This document shows, piece after piece, positions 16,228-28,233 of a stretch of DNA of 64,000 bases (positions are counted from its first letter, which is position 1; the number at the start of each line of letters is the position of its first letter). The notes below the pieces were generated by a model, which had not been told where the DNA came from, searched no databases, and saw only the letters and a list, made by a program, of their open reading frames with translations. Made by a program: the position numbers and the translations under genes. The DNA is from Nocardia tengchongensis (lineage in GTDB: Bacteria > Actinomycetota > Actinomycetes > Mycobacteriales > Mycobacteriaceae): positions 3,038,001 to 3,102,000 of the forward strand of contig NZ_CP074371.1 of the NCBI RefSeq assembly GCF_018362975.1, given 5' to 3'.

Positions 16228-16264
16228 CTTACTCCTGAGTAAGACTATCTTACTTCAGAGTAAG
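16228..16264. promoter_or_regulatory. Double palindromic operator before fadE24-fadE23
   Basis: Two perfect palindromes, CTTACTCCTGAGTAAG (16228-16243) and CTTACTTCAGAGTAAG (16249-16264), are centred 21 bp apart, i.e. two helical turns. They begin 47 bp upstream of the fadE24 ATG. This is the layout of a TetR-family repressor binding as two dimers. No tetR gene lies beside it. Confidence 0.75.
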
Positions 16265-16421
16265 AACAGTCGTCGAGTGTTGTCGAATCGCGAGGTCAGG
16301 GCGGTGGTGTGAACTTACCGAGGGATTCAACCGGATCTAGTGAAACAAACACACTTCAAACGATCGCGAGCTGGGCTAAGGTGTCGGCGCATAACCCGAT
16401 CCTGATGGAGGCTCGTACATA

Positions 16422-16673
16422 ATGAAGATCGCGCTCGGAACGGTCGGCTTCATCGCCGCCGGTCTCTTCCTCACCGCCCCCGCCGCGAATGCCGAAGTGC
16501 CGCTGCAGAACATCGACATCGGCATCACCGGCTCCGGCGCCGGCTCCAGCACCGGCGGTTGCGGTGGCGGCGTCCTCAACACCGAGATCGGACTCGGCTC
16601 GGTCGGCGTGGGTTCCTCCGCCGCCACCGGTCCGTACATCGACCTCGGTTCGGTGTGTGTCCCGCTGGGCTGA
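16422..16673 (+). CDS. Small secreted Gly-rich protein
   Basis: 83 residues: a signal peptide (MKIALGTVGFIAAGLFLTAP, cleavage likely after ANA at residue 24) and a mature part of about 60 residues. The mature part is rich in Gly, Ser and Ile and has two Cys (one in GGCGGG, one in SVCVPLG) that could form a disulphide. The start ATG has GGAG about 11 nt upstream. Small exported proteins of this build are common in Nocardia and Rhodococcus. I recognise no function. Confidence 0.7.
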   Translation: MKIALGTVGFIAAGLFLTAPAANAEVPLQNIDIGITGSGAGSSTGGCGGGVLNTEIGLGSVGVGSSAATGPYIDLGSVCVPLG

Positions 16674-16721
16674 AACGCCACAGGCGTAGCGACGTCCGAG
16701 TAATCAGGGCATAGCAACGCG

Positions 16722-16751
16722 CCCGGCCGCGGGACCGCAGCCCGCGCCGGG
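16722..16751. terminator. Hairpin between convergent genes
   Basis: CCCGGCCGCGGG pairs with CCCGCGCCGGG apart from one bulged base, with a 7-nt loop. It lies between the small secreted protein gene (ends 16673) and hisN (stop at 16775). Confidence 0.55.
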
Positions 16752-16774
16752 TATCCCCGTCGAAGATCTTCGAA

Positions 16775-17569
16775 TCAGGCCTGCAGGGCCGCCAGCACCT
16801 GGTCCTGCAGATGCGAATTGGTCGCCACCGCGCTACCGCCGTGCGGGCCCGGCTTACCGTCGAGGGAAGTGAACGTGCCGCCCGCCTCGCGAATCAGAAT
16901 GTCGAGCGCGGCCATGTCCCACAGCGAGAGCTCCGGCTCGGTGACGATGTCGACCGCACCCTCCGCCAACAGCGCGTACCCGTAGAAATCGCCGTATCCG
17001 CGCACCCGCCACACCTCGTCGGTGAGCGCGATCAGCTTGGCCCGGCGCCCGATCGCGCGCCAGCCCGACAGGCTCGAGATCGCCAGACTCGACGCCCCCA
17101 GCTCCGCCACCGCCGACACCGAAATGGCCTTCGGCTCACCCTTTTCGAAGGTGGCCCAGGCGCCCTGGCCCGCCGCCGCCCACCAGCGTCGCGACAGCCC
17201 CGGCGCGCTCACCACGCCCACCACCGGCACGCCGTCCTCGAGCAGCGAGATGAGCGAGGCCCACACCGGCACGCCGCGCACGAAATTCTTGGTCCCGTCG
17301 ATCGGGTCGATCACCCACTGCCGCCCGCTGAACTCGGCATCCCCGCCGAATTCCTCACCGAGCACCAGATCCAGCGGGCGTTCCGCCGCGAGCACCTCGC
17401 GCACCATCCGCTCGACCGCCAGATCCGCGTCCGACACCGGCGTCAGGTCCGGTTTCGAATCGATCTTCAAGTCGAGCGCCCCGAACCGCTCACGGGTGAT
17501 CACATCGGCCGCGTCGGCCAGCCTCAGCGCAAGTTCCAGGTCAGCGGAGTATCCGGTCACGCCGAGCAC
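16775..17569 (-). CDS. hisN: Histidinol-phosphatase (inositol-monophosphatase fold)
   Basis: 264 residues of the inositol monophosphatase superfamily. The metal-binding motifs are EEFGGD near 72, [12 protein letters not shown] near 85-96 and [16 protein letters not shown] near 218. The mycobacterial HisN, which removes phosphate from L-histidinol phosphate in the penultimate steps of histidine synthesis, has this layout. It lies beside fadE24 and fadE23 in the same neighbourhood as here. A general inositol-phosphatase role cannot be excluded from motifs alone. The GTG at 17569 has GGAGGA 5 nt upstream, which decides the start. Confidence 0.85.
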   Translation of the reverse strand: MLGVTGYSADLELALRLADAADVITRERFGALDLKIDSKPDLTPVSDADLAVERMVREVLAAERPLDLVLGEEFGGDAEFSGRQWVIDPIDGTKNFVRGVPVWASLISLLEDGVPVVGVVSAPGLSRRWWAAAGQGAWATFEKGEPKAISVSAVAELGASSLAISSLSGWRAIGRRAKLIALTDEVWRVRGYGDFYGYALLAEGAVDIVTEPELSLWDMAALDILIREAGGTFTSLDGKPGPHGGSAVATNSHLQDQVLAALQA

Positions 17570-17593
17570 GTTAGTCCTCCCCAGTTAACGCCG

Positions 17594-17628
17594 GGTGTCC
17601 CACGTCCCGAACCGGGCATCGGGACACC
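17594..17628 (-). terminator. Hairpin after the FMN reductase gene
   Basis: GGTGTCCC and GGGACACC form an 8-bp stem, with a further CCCG/CGGG pairing inside. It lies 49 bp past the stop of the reductase gene at 17677. Confidence 0.5.
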
Positions 17629-17676
17629 GGTGAGGGGATTTGCCCGAAATTCTCTCAACGGCGTACCACTCGACGG

Positions 17677-18273
17677 TCAGGCGGGGACGGCGGCCTGACG
17701 GGCGGAGGCGAGGGCCGTTGCCCACCAGTGGAGTTGGGTGAGCAGACGCTCGGCGGAATCGTCGAATTCGGCGGGTTCGCGAAGCGCGCCGGACTCGTCG
17801 AACAGCAGGAAGTATCGCGGGAAGGAAACGTATTCCTTCACCGTGTGCGCGTTCAGTTCGTTGAAGACCGCGCGCAGCCCTTCGATCGCCAGCAGGCCCC
17901 CCGACTTGCCGCTGTAGCCCACGAATCCGACGGTCTTGCGGTCCCATTCGGTGAAGTGCCAGTCGATTGCCGTCTTCAACGACGCCGGGAAGCTGCGGTT
18001 GATGTCGGGGGTGACGACCACGAAGGCGTCGGCCGCGGCCAGGCGCGCGGCCAGCTCGTCACCCCGGCCCGGGCGCACCGGGTGCGGGTCCATCAGCGGC
18101 GAGACCGCGGGCAGTTCGTGCGGCAGGTTGTAGTCGGCCAGATCGATGACATCCACCTCGAACGCGCCGTGGGTGCGGGCCCGCGCGGCGAACCAGTCGG
18201 CCACCACCGGTCCGAAGCGACCCTCCCGGACGCTGCCGATGATCACCGCGAGGCGCAAGGACGTGCTGGTCAT
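17677..18273 (-). CDS. NAD(P)H-dependent FMN reductase (flavodoxin-like)
   Basis: 198 residues of the FMN_red family: the FMN phosphate loop IIGSVREGRFGPVVADW is at about 10-25, and the second flavin loop VVTPDINRSFPASLKTAIDW carries the N-x-S/G-x-P-x-x-L-K pattern, followed by VGFVGYSGKSGG. It would transfer electrons from NAD(P)H to FMN or quinones. The ATG at 18273 has GAGGAG 6 nt upstream. It is divergent from the XRE-type regulator at 18417, a pairing common in actinomycetes, so that regulator likely controls it. Confidence 0.88.
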   Translation of the reverse strand: MTSTSLRLAVIIGSVREGRFGPVVADWFAARARTHGAFEVDVIDLADYNLPHELPAVSPLMDPHPVRPGRGDELAARLAAADAFVVVTPDINRSFPASLKTAIDWHFTEWDRKTVGFVGYSGKSGGLLAIEGLRAVFNELNAHTVKEYVSFPRYFLLFDESGALREPAEFDDSAERLLTQLHWWATALASARQAAVPA

Positions 18274-18416
18274 GAGGGTCTCCTCGAGAATCCGTGGCGA
18301 CCGGTCGGCCGCGCTGAGATCAACTCTGCGAGTGGGCGAGACCGTTAGGGAGGCCACGCTGAGAGTGGTAGTGGCAGGGTCACCCTCGCGGGTGCGACCG
18401 TTGTTACCGTCGAAAC

Positions 18417-19274
18417 GTGAGTGAGAACGAGCTGGGACTGTTCCTGCGCCTGCGCCGGGAGGCGGTCACGCCCGCCGAGGCCGGGCTGCCGGCCGGGCCG
18501 CGCCGTCGCACCCCCGGGCTGCGGCGGTCCGAATTGGCCACGCTCGCGGGCGTTTCCGTGGAGTACCTCACCCGCCTGGAGCAGGGCCGCGACCGGCACC
18601 CGTCCGCATCGGTGCTGATCGCGCTGGCCGACGCCCTGCGCCTGAGCCCGGCACAGCGGGTGCATCTGCTCAATTTCGCCAAGGCCGGCGATCCGAACTT
18701 CAACTGCCGCGGCGGTTCCGGGCCCAACCGCCGTGTCCGCCCGGCCGTGCGGGCCATGCTCGACCAGCTCGAACCCGCGCCCGCCGCATTGATGAACCGC
18801 CTCAGCGAGATCCTCGCGGTGACCGACGGCTACCGCGCCCTGTTCGAGCCGACCGGTCTGCTCGATGGCGGGCTGCCCGGGAGCTACGCGCGCTACGTCC
18901 TGTCCGACCCGCGGGCCCGCGAGGTCTACCCGGACTGGGAACACAAGGCCGACAAGGTCGTCGCCACCCTCAAACAAGGCCCCGGCCGCGCCGACCCCTT
19001 CGTCAACGCGCTCGTCGAGGAGCTCGCCACCACGGTCGGCCCCGAATTCACCCGTCGCCTCGACACCATCCCCGGCCTGCCCGACACCAACGGCGTCGGC
19101 CGCCTCGCCCACCCCGAAGCCGGGCCCCTGCGCCTGGCCTACGAAACCCTGAACCTGTCGGCCGATGACGACCAGTACCTGATGGTCTACCTCCCGGCCG
19201 ACGACGCCACCGCGACCGCGCTCGACCGCCTGGTGGGCCGCCGCCCGGGTGGCCTGCGCGCCGTCGCTGGTTGA
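18417..19274 (+). CDS. XRE family regulator with MmyB-like ligand domain
   Basis: 285 residues. Residues 1-75 form the helix-turn-helix: LGLFLRLRREAVTP, RRSELATLAGVSVEYLTRLEQGRDRHPS. The remaining 200 residues are an MmyB-type PAS-like sensor domain (EILAVTDGYRALFEPTG, ARYVLSDPRAREVYPDWE, RLAHPEAGPLRLAYETL), which binds fatty-acid-like ligands in solved relatives. GTG 18417 is the start. It shares a 143-bp promoter region with the divergent FMN reductase gene, its probable target. Confidence 0.88.
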   Translation: MSENELGLFLRLRREAVTPAEAGLPAGPRRRTPGLRRSELATLAGVSVEYLTRLEQGRDRHPSASVLIALADALRLSPAQRVHLLNFAKAGDPNFNCRGGSGPNRRVRPAVRAMLDQLEPAPAALMNRLSEILAVTDGYRALFEPTGLLDGGLPGSYARYVLSDPRAREVYPDWEHKADKVVATLKQGPGRADPFVNALVEELATTVGPEFTRRLDTIPGLPDTNGVGRLAHPEAGPLRLAYETLNLSADDDQYLMVYLPADDATATALDRLVGRRPGGLRAVAG

Positions 19275-19337
19275 GCCTGCCGTGGCGCGGCCGCCGAAGT
19301 TATGGCCCCGTGCGGCGGGACGGTAGATTCGATAACT

Positions 19338-20456
19338 GTGCATCCTGACGTCTCCGCTGATCTGGCCGAACTCGACACGACTCTGAAGACCATCGAGTCG
19401 GTGCTCGATATCGACGAGCTGGCTCGCCGCATCGACGAACTGGAACACCAGGCGGCCGATCCGGAGCTGTGGAACAACCAGGAGCACGCCCAGAGCGTGA
19501 CCAGCGAGCTGTCGCACGCGCAGGCCGAGATGCGGCGGGTCAAGGACCTGCGGCAGCGGCTCGAGGACCTGCCGGTGCTCTACGAGCTGGCCGAGGCCGA
19601 GGAGGGCGCGGACCAGGTCGCGGCGCTCGCCGACGCCGATGCCGAGCGGTCCGCCCTGCACGCCGACGTCGAGGCGATGGAAGTCCGGACCCTGCTGTCG
19701 GGCGAGTACGACAAGCGTGAGGCGCTGGTCAACATTCGCTCGGGCGCGGGTGGTGTGGACGCCGCGGACTGGGCGCAGATGCTGATGCGCATGTACGTGC
19801 GCTGGGCCGAGGGGCACAAGTACCCGGTCGAGATCTATGACACCTCGTACGCGGAAGAGGCGGGCATCAAGTCGGCGACCTTCGCGGTGAAGGTGCCGTA
19901 CGCGTACGGCACGCTGTCCGTCGAAATGGGCACGCACCGACTGGTCCGTATCAGCCCGTTCGACAACCAGGGCCGCCGCCAGACCTCCTTCGCCGAGGTC
20001 GAAGTGCTGCCCGTCGTCGAGACCACCGACCACATCGAGATCCCCGAAGGCGAGATCCGGGTCGACGTCTACCGCTCCTCGGGCCCCGGCGGCCAGTCGG
20101 TCAACACCACCGACTCCGCGGTGCGCCTGACCCACATCCCGACCGGCATCGTCGTCACCTGTCAAAACGAGAAGTCGCAGCTGCAGAACAAGATCTCGGC
20201 CATGCGCGTGCTGCAGGCCAAGCTGCTCGAGCGCAAGCGGCAGGAAGAACGCGCCCAGATGGACGCGCTCAAGACCAACGAGGGCGCGTCCTGGGGCAAC
20301 CAGATGCGCTCCTACGTGCTGCACCCGTACCAGATGGTCAAGGACCTGCGCACCAACTACGAGGTCAACAACCCCTCCGCTGTGCTCGACGGCGACATCG
20401 ACGCCTTCATCGAAGCGGGCATCCGCTGGCGCATGAAAGAGCAGCCGGCGAACTAG
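19338..20456 (+). CDS. prfB: Peptide chain release factor 2
   Basis: 372 residues. The stop-codon-recognition tripeptide SPF is at 206-208 and the catalytic GGQ loop, in [16 protein letters not shown], at 251-253. The SPF anticodon marks it as RF2, reading UGA and UAA, rather than RF1. The N-terminal coiled coil starts [12 protein letters not shown]. The GTG at 19338 is the start expected from the family, and the longer frame adds 12 unrelated residues. Unlike E. coli, there is no internal UGA frameshift site; the frame is continuous. It heads a row of genes (mscS-like, small membrane protein, ftsE, ftsX) also seen in mycobacteria. Confidence 0.96.
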   Translation: MHPDVSADLAELDTTLKTIESVLDIDELARRIDELEHQAADPELWNNQEHAQSVTSELSHAQAEMRRVKDLRQRLEDLPVLYELAEAEEGADQVAALADADAERSALHADVEAMEVRTLLSGEYDKREALVNIRSGAGGVDAADWAQMLMRMYVRWAEGHKYPVEIYDTSYAEEAGIKSATFAVKVPYAYGTLSVEMGTHRLVRISPFDNQGRRQTSFAEVEVLPVVETTDHIEIPEGEIRVDVYRSSGPGGQSVNTTDSAVRLTHIPTGIVVTCQNEKSQLQNKISAMRVLQAKLLERKRQEERAQMDALKTNEGASWGNQMRSYVLHPYQMVKDLRTNYEVNNPSAVLDGDIDAFIEAGIRWRMKEQPAN

Positions 20457-20515
20457 GACTGATCGGATCAACTCGGCTTGCCGCTCCGCTGTCGGCGGGG
20501 CGGAGCGGAGGCGCT

Positions 20516-21355
20516 ATGAATTCAGAGCTCGGAAACTGGCTGCGATCCAGCGGTTTGGAGATCGTGCTCCTGGTTGTCGGCACGATGCTGTTCAGCCGGG
20601 GCGCGAACTATGTGCGGGACCGGATCACCCGGCGGATCGACGCCGGATTCCACAGCAGCGACTCGCTGGTGCGGTCCGAGGCGAGCAAGCATCGGCACGC
20701 GCTGGCGCAGGTCATCACCTGGGTGGTGCTGTCCCTCGTCTACTTCCTGGTCTCCCTGGAAGTGCTGCGGCGCTTGGGTTTCGAACTCGGCGGTCTGGTC
20801 GCCCCCGCGGCGGTGCTGGGCGCGGCGCTGGGCTTCGGTGCGCAGCGCATCGTGCAGGATCTGCTGGCCGGCTTCTTCCTGATCACCGAACGGCAGTACG
20901 GCTTCGGTGATGTCGTGCGGATCGCGGTGAGCGGGAACTCGGCGGAGGCCGAGGGTACGGTGGTGGATGTCACGCTGCGTATCACCACGCTGCGCAGCGC
21001 CGACGGTGAAGTGGTCATCGTTCCCAACGGTCAGATCGTGAAAGTGACCAACCTGTCCAAGGATTGGGCGCGGGCCGCGATCGACGTGCCGGTCCCCGCC
21101 ACCGCCGACATCAACAAGGTCAACGAAGTCCTGCGCGAAGTCGGGACCAAGGCGTTCTCCGACCGCAAGCTCAAGGCGCTGCTGCTGGACGAGCCGAGCG
21201 TGATGGGTGTCGAAGATCTCACCGTCAATCAGATGAACATCAAGATGGTGGCCCGGACGCTACCGGGCAAACAGTTCGAAGTCGGGCGCGAGTTGCGGGT
21301 GCGGGTGGCCGCGGCACTGCGCCGGGAGGGTCTCAGTGTCGGTGCCGACCAATAG
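20516..21355 (+). CDS. MscS family mechanosensitive channel
   Basis: 279 residues: one N-terminal helix (GLEIVLLVVGTMLF), a second (ALAQVITWVVLSLVYFLVSL), and the pore helix TM3 in LGGLVAPAAVLGAALGFGAQRIVQDLLAGF with its Gly/Ala zipper. The MscS beta domain follows (FGDVVRI, GTVVDVTLRITTLRSADGEVVIVPNG) and then an alpha/beta C-domain. It would open under membrane tension to release osmolytes. It lies between prfB and ftsE. The 3' end overlaps the next small membrane gene by 20 bp. Confidence 0.9.
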   Translation: MNSELGNWLRSSGLEIVLLVVGTMLFSRGANYVRDRITRRIDAGFHSSDSLVRSEASKHRHALAQVITWVVLSLVYFLVSLEVLRRLGFELGGLVAPAAVLGAALGFGAQRIVQDLLAGFFLITERQYGFGDVVRIAVSGNSAEAEGTVVDVTLRITTLRSADGEVVIVPNGQIVKVTNLSKDWARAAIDVPVPATADINKVNEVLREVGTKAFSDRKLKALLLDEPSVMGVEDLTVNQMNIKMVARTLPGKQFEVGRELRVRVAAALRREGLSVGADQ

Positions 21356-21518
21356 AATCCGTAAGTCCACGGCGATCCTGATGGCCGTGTGGGTCGCCAC
21401 CCTCGTGCTCTACATCCTCGTCAAGCCCACCGGACATGAGCCCAAGAGCACCCCGCCGATGGTGAACACCGTGCTCAGCAACTATCTGCCAAACACATCC
21501 GAGCACCCGCGGCGCTGA
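21336..21518 (+). CDS. Small single-pass membrane protein
   Basis: 60 residues: a short basic N-terminus (NRIRKS), one membrane helix (TAILMAVWVATLVLYILV) and a Pro/Ser-rich exported tail (KPTGHEPKSTPPMVNT). The GTG start lies inside the end of the MscS-like gene, so translation is probably coupled. Mycobacterial chromosomes also have a small membrane protein between prfB and ftsE. I know no function; an accessory of the channel or of FtsEX is a guess. Confidence 0.7.
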   Translation: MSVPTNRIRKSTAILMAVWVATLVLYILVKPTGHEPKSTPPMVNTVLSNYLPNTSEHPRR

Positions 21519-21575
21519 CTCCGCGCCCGCGCGGTGTAGTCGGCGGCGCGCCCGCCCTGGCTACACTGGCTCCCC

Positions 21576-22265
21576 GTGATAACCCTGCGCAACGTCACCA
21601 AGTCGTATCAGACCTCGACGCGGCCGGCGCTGGACAATGTCTCCGTCGATATCGAAAAGGGCGAGTTCGTCTTCGTTATCGGGCCCTCGGGCTCCGGAAA
21701 GTCCACGTTCATGCGACTGCTGTTGAAGGACGAGAAGCCGACCGCCGGTGAGGTGTGGGTCGCCGACTTCCGAGTCGACCGGCTGCCCGGGCGCAAGGTC
21801 CCCAAACTGCGCCAGCGCATCGGCTGCGTGTTCCAGGACTTCCGGCTGCTGCAGCAGAAGACCGTGGAACAGAACGTGGCCTTCGCGTTGGAGGTGATCG
21901 GCAAATCGCGAGCATTCATCAATCGCTCGGTGCCCGAGGCCCTCGACATGGTCGGTCTGGCCGGTAAGGCCGACCGCCTGCCCGGCGAGCTCTCCGGCGG
22001 TGAACAACAGCGCGTGGCACTCGCGCGCGCCTTCGTGAATCGGCCGTTGGTACTGCTGGCCGACGAACCGACCGGCAACCTCGACCCCGAGACCAGCCAG
22101 GACATCATGACGCTGCTCGAACGCATCAACCGCACCGGAACCACGGTGGTCATGGCCACCCACGACAACACCATCGTCGACGCCATGCGCCGGCGCGTGG
22201 TCGAACTCGATCGCGGGCGCATCGTGCGCGACGAAGAGATGGGCGTCTACGGGGTGGGCCGGTAA
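21576..22265 (+). CDS. ftsE: Cell division ATP-binding protein FtsE
   Basis: 229 residues of ABC ATPase: Walker [10 protein letters not shown] near 36, the Q-loop at VFQDFRLL, the signature [14 protein letters not shown], Walker [12 protein letters not shown] and the switch His in MATHDN. FtsE pairs with FtsX to couple ATP hydrolysis to activation of peptidoglycan hydrolases at the septum. The GTG start is at 21576. The stop overlaps the ftsX start by 1 bp. Confidence 0.96.
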   Translation: MITLRNVTKSYQTSTRPALDNVSVDIEKGEFVFVIGPSGSGKSTFMRLLLKDEKPTAGEVWVADFRVDRLPGRKVPKLRQRIGCVFQDFRLLQQKTVEQNVAFALEVIGKSRAFINRSVPEALDMVGLAGKADRLPGELSGGEQQRVALARAFVNRPLVLLADEPTGNLDPETSQDIMTLLERINRTGTTVVMATHDNTIVDAMRRRVVELDRGRIVRDEEMGVYGVGR

Positions 22266-23170
22266 TGCGCGCGGGATTCCTGTTCAGCGAGGTCTTCACC
22301 GGCCTGCGCCGCAACGTCACCATGACCATCGCCATGATCCTCACCACCGCGGTGTCGCTGACCATGCTCGGCGGCGGCCTGCTGGCGGTCCGGATGGCGG
22401 ACAAGATCCAGGACTACTACGTCCAGCGCGTGGAGATCCGGCTCTACCTCGACGACCAGGTGTCGAAGACCGACCCGGACTGCACCGGGCAGCCGTGCGC
22501 GTCGCTCATGGCGGATCTGAAGAAGCACGACTATGTCGCGAACGTGCAGTACATCAATGCCGCGGACGCGGTGAAGGAGGTCAAGGAGACCACCTTCAAG
22601 GATCAGCCGGGGCTCGCCGACGAGGTGAGCAAGGACGGGCTGCCCGCGTCGTTCCGGGTGAAGCTCGACGACGTGACCAAGTACCGGTCCATCTACGACG
22701 ACTTCTCGCTGCGGCCCGGCGTCATGACTGTGCTCAATGACATGGACATCGTGGACCGACTGGTCAGCTTCTTCGTCGGATTGCGCAACGCCGCCTTCGG
22801 ATTGGCCGCTTTGCAGGCGCTGGCTGCCCTGATGCTGATCGCCAACATGGTGCAGGTGGCGGCGCTGGCGCGGCGGACCGAGGTCGGCATCATGCGGCTG
22901 GTCGGTGCCACCCGGTGGTACACGCAGCTGCCGTTCCTGCTGGAAGCCGTGCTGGCCGCGCTGGTGGGATCCGTGCTGGCCGTGGGCGGTCTGTTCATCG
23001 CGCAGCCGCTGGTCATCAACCGGGCGCTGGGATCGCTGTTCAACGATCAGGTGCTGCCGCGGATCACCGGCGACGACATCGCGTCCGTGGCCATGATCGT
23101 CACGCCGATCGGTATCGGATTCGCCGCTCTCACCGCCTATGTCGCGTTGCGGTATTACGTGCGCGAGTGA
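22265..23170 (+). CDS. ftsX: Cell division protein FtsX
   Basis: 301 residues with four membrane helices: one near 20-45, then three in the C-terminal half ([64 protein letters not shown]). The external loop of about 130 residues contains a Cys pair in [11 protein letters not shown], as in mycobacterial FtsX, where it binds the RipC hydrolase. The ATG overlaps the ftsE stop. Unlike in mycobacteria, smpB does not follow at once: recQ and about 9 kb intervene. Confidence 0.95.
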   Translation: MRAGFLFSEVFTGLRRNVTMTIAMILTTAVSLTMLGGGLLAVRMADKIQDYYVQRVEIRLYLDDQVSKTDPDCTGQPCASLMADLKKHDYVANVQYINAADAVKEVKETTFKDQPGLADEVSKDGLPASFRVKLDDVTKYRSIYDDFSLRPGVMTVLNDMDIVDRLVSFFVGLRNAAFGLAALQALAALMLIANMVQVAALARRTEVGIMRLVGATRWYTQLPFLLEAVLAALVGSVLAVGGLFIAQPLVINRALGSLFNDQVLPRITGDDIASVAMIVTPIGIGFAALTAYVALRYYVRE

Positions 23171-23228
23171 GAGTGCGAAGTTTTGTAGCGGGGTCCGTGC
23201 GTCGGATGGTGTCCGTAGGATTGCCGTC

Positions 23229-25352
<2,124 letters not shown>

Positions 25353-25718
25353 GTCGGTCGCCGCGATGAAGCACCACCCGCCGAAGGTCGCGGCCGAGAT
25401 CCTCGCGCACTCGCGGGCGGCCGGGGCCCCACCGAGGAGGCCCAGATCCAGGTGCTTGCTTCGGCCGAAGAGGCCGGCGAGTTCGTCGGTGCGTACCGGC
25501 TCCGGGCAGGCCCGCCGGACAAGCACATTCGACGAGACGCGGACGTGCCACCCGACGGCCCAAGATCGGTGCGCCTGCCCCCAATGACCAGTTCATGAGA
25601 CATACCTAAGGTCCGGTGCCGCCACGGAAGGCAATAGTGCGGTGCGGTGCGGTGCGCGTAGCTGATTGCTATGTTGTGAAGGCTTTTTTGGGGGGCGTGG
25701 GGGAAGAGGAACGAACCC
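25353..25718. other. 366-bp intergenic stretch
   Basis: No gene is supported here. One short forward frame (TEEAQIQVLASAEEAGEFVG) has a protein-like look but no start or known family. A four-fold GTGCG tandem repeat is at 25637-25656, and a G-rich patch precedes the AraC gene. Confidence 0.5.
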
Positions 25719-26675
25719 GTGAATTCGGATTATTGGTGGGATGAGGAGTCGCCGGCGGAGTCCGCTACGGCGGCCGAGCGCAGAGACCACTGGCGCGACT
25801 ACCTGCAGCGTCGGCAGGGCAGTGTCGGCTTGGCTTTCAGCGCTCGAGAAGCCGGCAGCGACTTCGGTTGGAAGACACTTGCCCAGGCAGCCGGCGACCT
25901 GCAAATCGTGCGGTTCTCTTCGGGCTCCGTGCATTACCGTCGAACCGCCCGCGATGCCCAGGGCGACGGCGACGACGGCTATCGCGTCCTGGTGCCGGTA
26001 CGTGGGGAGTTCAAGCTCGGGCAGGGCGACCAAGCCGAGATTGTCGGGCCGGGAAAAGTCGCGTTCATCCGCTGGGATCTGCCCTTGGTCATGCGGCAGG
26101 ATGAACCGCTGGAATCGCTGATCATGACCGTTCCACGGCGTTTGGTCAATGGAGACCTGGCCGATAATGCGCCTCTCGCGCTGGATGCCCGCCGCCCTTT
26201 GCTCCCGATGCTGGTGAACCAGATCAATCAGCTCCACGCCAACCATAGGATGTGGAACGCGCACGACTTCCGTGTCGCATACCGCAGCACGCTCTCCCTG
26301 CTCGATGGGCTGCTCGATCGCACCGAGGCGCTCCCGGAGCAAAGGTATGCGTTTGTGGCTGCGCGGGCCAGGGAAACAATGGAAGGTCTGGCCGACGACC
26401 TCAGATTGACACCCGATGCAGTTGCCCAGATGTGTGGAGTCTCCAGGAGAACGCTCTACACCGCCCTGACGAAAACGGACGGTGTCACGCCCGCTGTGCT
26501 GCTGCGAGATATCCGTCTCGAGCGTGCGTGTGAGCGACTGTCTTACCCCGGGGCCATTGAGATAGGCCGGATCGCCGAGGCCGCGGGCTATTCCTCGGTG
26601 CGCCGGTTCAGCTCAGCCTTTCAACGCCGTTTCGAGCTGACCCCACAGCAGATGCGCGAACGGCTACTCGGATAG
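25719..26675 (+). CDS. AraC family transcriptional regulator
   Basis: 318 residues. The N-terminal 200 residues are the AraC-binding-like cupin region (DDGYRVLVPVRGEFKLGQG), as in regulators with the AraC_binding_2 domain. The C-terminal 100 residues hold two helix-turn-helices: TPDAVAQMCGVSRRTLYTAL and IGRIAEAAGYSSVRRFSSAFQRRFELTPQQMRERL, the second with the AraC signature. GTG is the start. A strong terminator follows. The downstream P450 cluster begins 267 bp later and could be a target, but nothing in the sequence proves this. Confidence 0.88.
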   Translation: MNSDYWWDEESPAESATAAERRDHWRDYLQRRQGSVGLAFSAREAGSDFGWKTLAQAAGDLQIVRFSSGSVHYRRTARDAQGDGDDGYRVLVPVRGEFKLGQGDQAEIVGPGKVAFIRWDLPLVMRQDEPLESLIMTVPRRLVNGDLADNAPLALDARRPLLPMLVNQINQLHANHRMWNAHDFRVAYRSTLSLLDGLLDRTEALPEQRYAFVAARARETMEGLADDLRLTPDAVAQMCGVSRRTLYTALTKTDGVTPAVLLRDIRLERACERLSYPGAIEIGRIAEAAGYSSVRRFSSAFQRRFELTPQQMRERLLG

Positions 26676-26690
26676 ACACTCCGCGAATGA

Positions 26691-26723
26691 GGGGAATGCT
26701 GTTGCTGGACAACAGTATTCCCC
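26691..26723 (+). terminator. Rho-independent terminator after the AraC gene
   Basis: GGGGAATGCTGTTG pairs with CAACAGTATTCCCC (one G-T pair) and is followed by ATTTTTC, 16 bp past the stop. Confidence 0.88.
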
Positions 26724-26941
26724 ATTTTTCGTGTCCGTGACCACGGGGTAGCTGCGCGCCTGGATCGACGTCATGACCGGATCAGAACCTTGGCCGACGG
26801 CGGACCCGCCTTGCCAAAAACCGCCACAAACTTGCCAGAAATGTCCCGTATTTCACGGTTAGCGTCGTCCATGCCCCGAGGAGGCGGCACCGGCAGGGTT
26901 CTACCGACCGATGCGGACTTTGAGAGGCACCGAAGGAACCA

Positions 26942-28191
26942 GTGTTGAACGACATTCCATCACTATCAGTTCCGGCGGCGGCGGGGAACGCGGGGGGCAA
27001 CGGCGCCCCCCGCGTCGCGCTCTACACCGAGGCGTTCGCGGCCGACCCACACAGCCACTACCGGGCTATGCGTCAGAGATACGGCGCGCTGGCACCCGTG
27101 GACCTGGCGCCGGGCGTCCCCGCGACTCTGGTGCTCGGATATCGGCTGGCGGTGCGAATCTTGCACGATGAGAACCGATTCCCCGCCGATCCGAGCATGT
27201 GGGAACTCGGTGTTCCCGCCGAGTGCCCGGTCCGGCCCATGATGGAGTCGCGGCCGAACGCGATACGCAGCGCCGGTGCCGACCACCAGCGATACCGACT
27301 GCCGATCACCGCTGCTCTCAGCGGTATCGATCTGCACCGGATACACGAGATCGTCGAGGATAGCGCCGAGCCGCTGATCGATGCCTTCTCCACCGTCGGG
27401 CACTGCGATGTGGTGAGCCAGTACGCGAAGCCGGTCACCATCGACGTACTCAATTCGTTGCTCGGCTGCGACCCCGAGATCAGCGAGCGCGCGGCGATCG
27501 GGGCAGCGCGAATGTTGGACAGCGGCGCTGACGCTGCCGACGGCACCCGGATTCTGCTGGCGGCACTGCAAGAACTCATCTGGATCAAACGCGGCGACCC
27601 GGCTCTGACATCACCAGCTCACTTATCGCGCATCCGGTCGGACTGTCCGATGAAGAGGTGCTGCACCAGCTGGTGTTGCTGTATGCGGCCGGCAGCAGCC
27701 CGCCACAAAACCTGATCACCACCGCTTTGCTGACGATGCTGACCGACGACCGATTCGGCAGTGGGCTGTTCAGCGGCTCGCTCTCGACCCAGGACGCGCT
27801 TGATGAGGTGCTGTTCAACGATCCGCCGATGGCGAACTACTGCATCACCTACCCCCGGTTGCCAGTGCTGCTCGGCGATGTCTGGTTGCCGGCGCATCAG
27901 CCGGTCGTGATCAGCATGGCCGCCTGCAACCACGACCCGGATATCCGGACCGGCGACCTCACCGGCAACCGGTCGCATCTGGCGTTCGGTACCGGCCCGC
28001 ACGCCTGCCCCGCACGGACATTGGGGTACCTGATCGCGCACGACGCGATCGACCAGCTGCTCGACCGGATCCCGGAAATGTCTCTGGCGGTAGCCGCGCC
28101 CGAGCTGGTCTGGCGGCCAGGGCCGTTCCACCGGGCCCTGGCCGCGCTGCCGGTCACCTTCCATCCCAACACTCCGACCAGACATCGGTAG
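26942..28191 (+). pseudogene. Cytochrome P450 of the conservon CYP157 type, frameshifted
   Basis: Two frames join near 27590-27610 to give a P450 of about 415 residues. The first carries VALYTEAFAADPHSHYRAM, VDLAPGVPATLVLGY and VRPMMESRPNAIRSAGADHQ; the second LSDEEVLHQLVLLYAAGSSP, the heme loop FGTGPHACPAR with its Cys, and WRPGPFHRALAALPVTFHP. The expected ExxR motif is absent: DEALDEV-like DALDEVLFNDPP stands there. That absence, with DPPMANY and APGVPATLVLGY, is typical of CYP157 enzymes encoded in Streptomyces conservons (CvnE). GTG 26942 follows AAGGA. One base would restore the frame. It is followed after 42 bp by a CYP154-like gene. Confidence 0.78.
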
Positions 28192-28233
28192 CCCACCCGA
28201 AATCCGCTGGCGCAGACAAGTATCGGAGCCTCC

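Noticed and set aside
19338..19430. Programmed frameshift in prfB, as in E. coli
   Set aside because: The N-terminal frame is continuous and has no early UGA, so no frameshift is needed.
25637..25656. Four-fold GTGCG tandem repeat as a regulatory or phase-variation element
   Set aside because: It is short and not inside a coding frame or near a promoter core; too little evidence.
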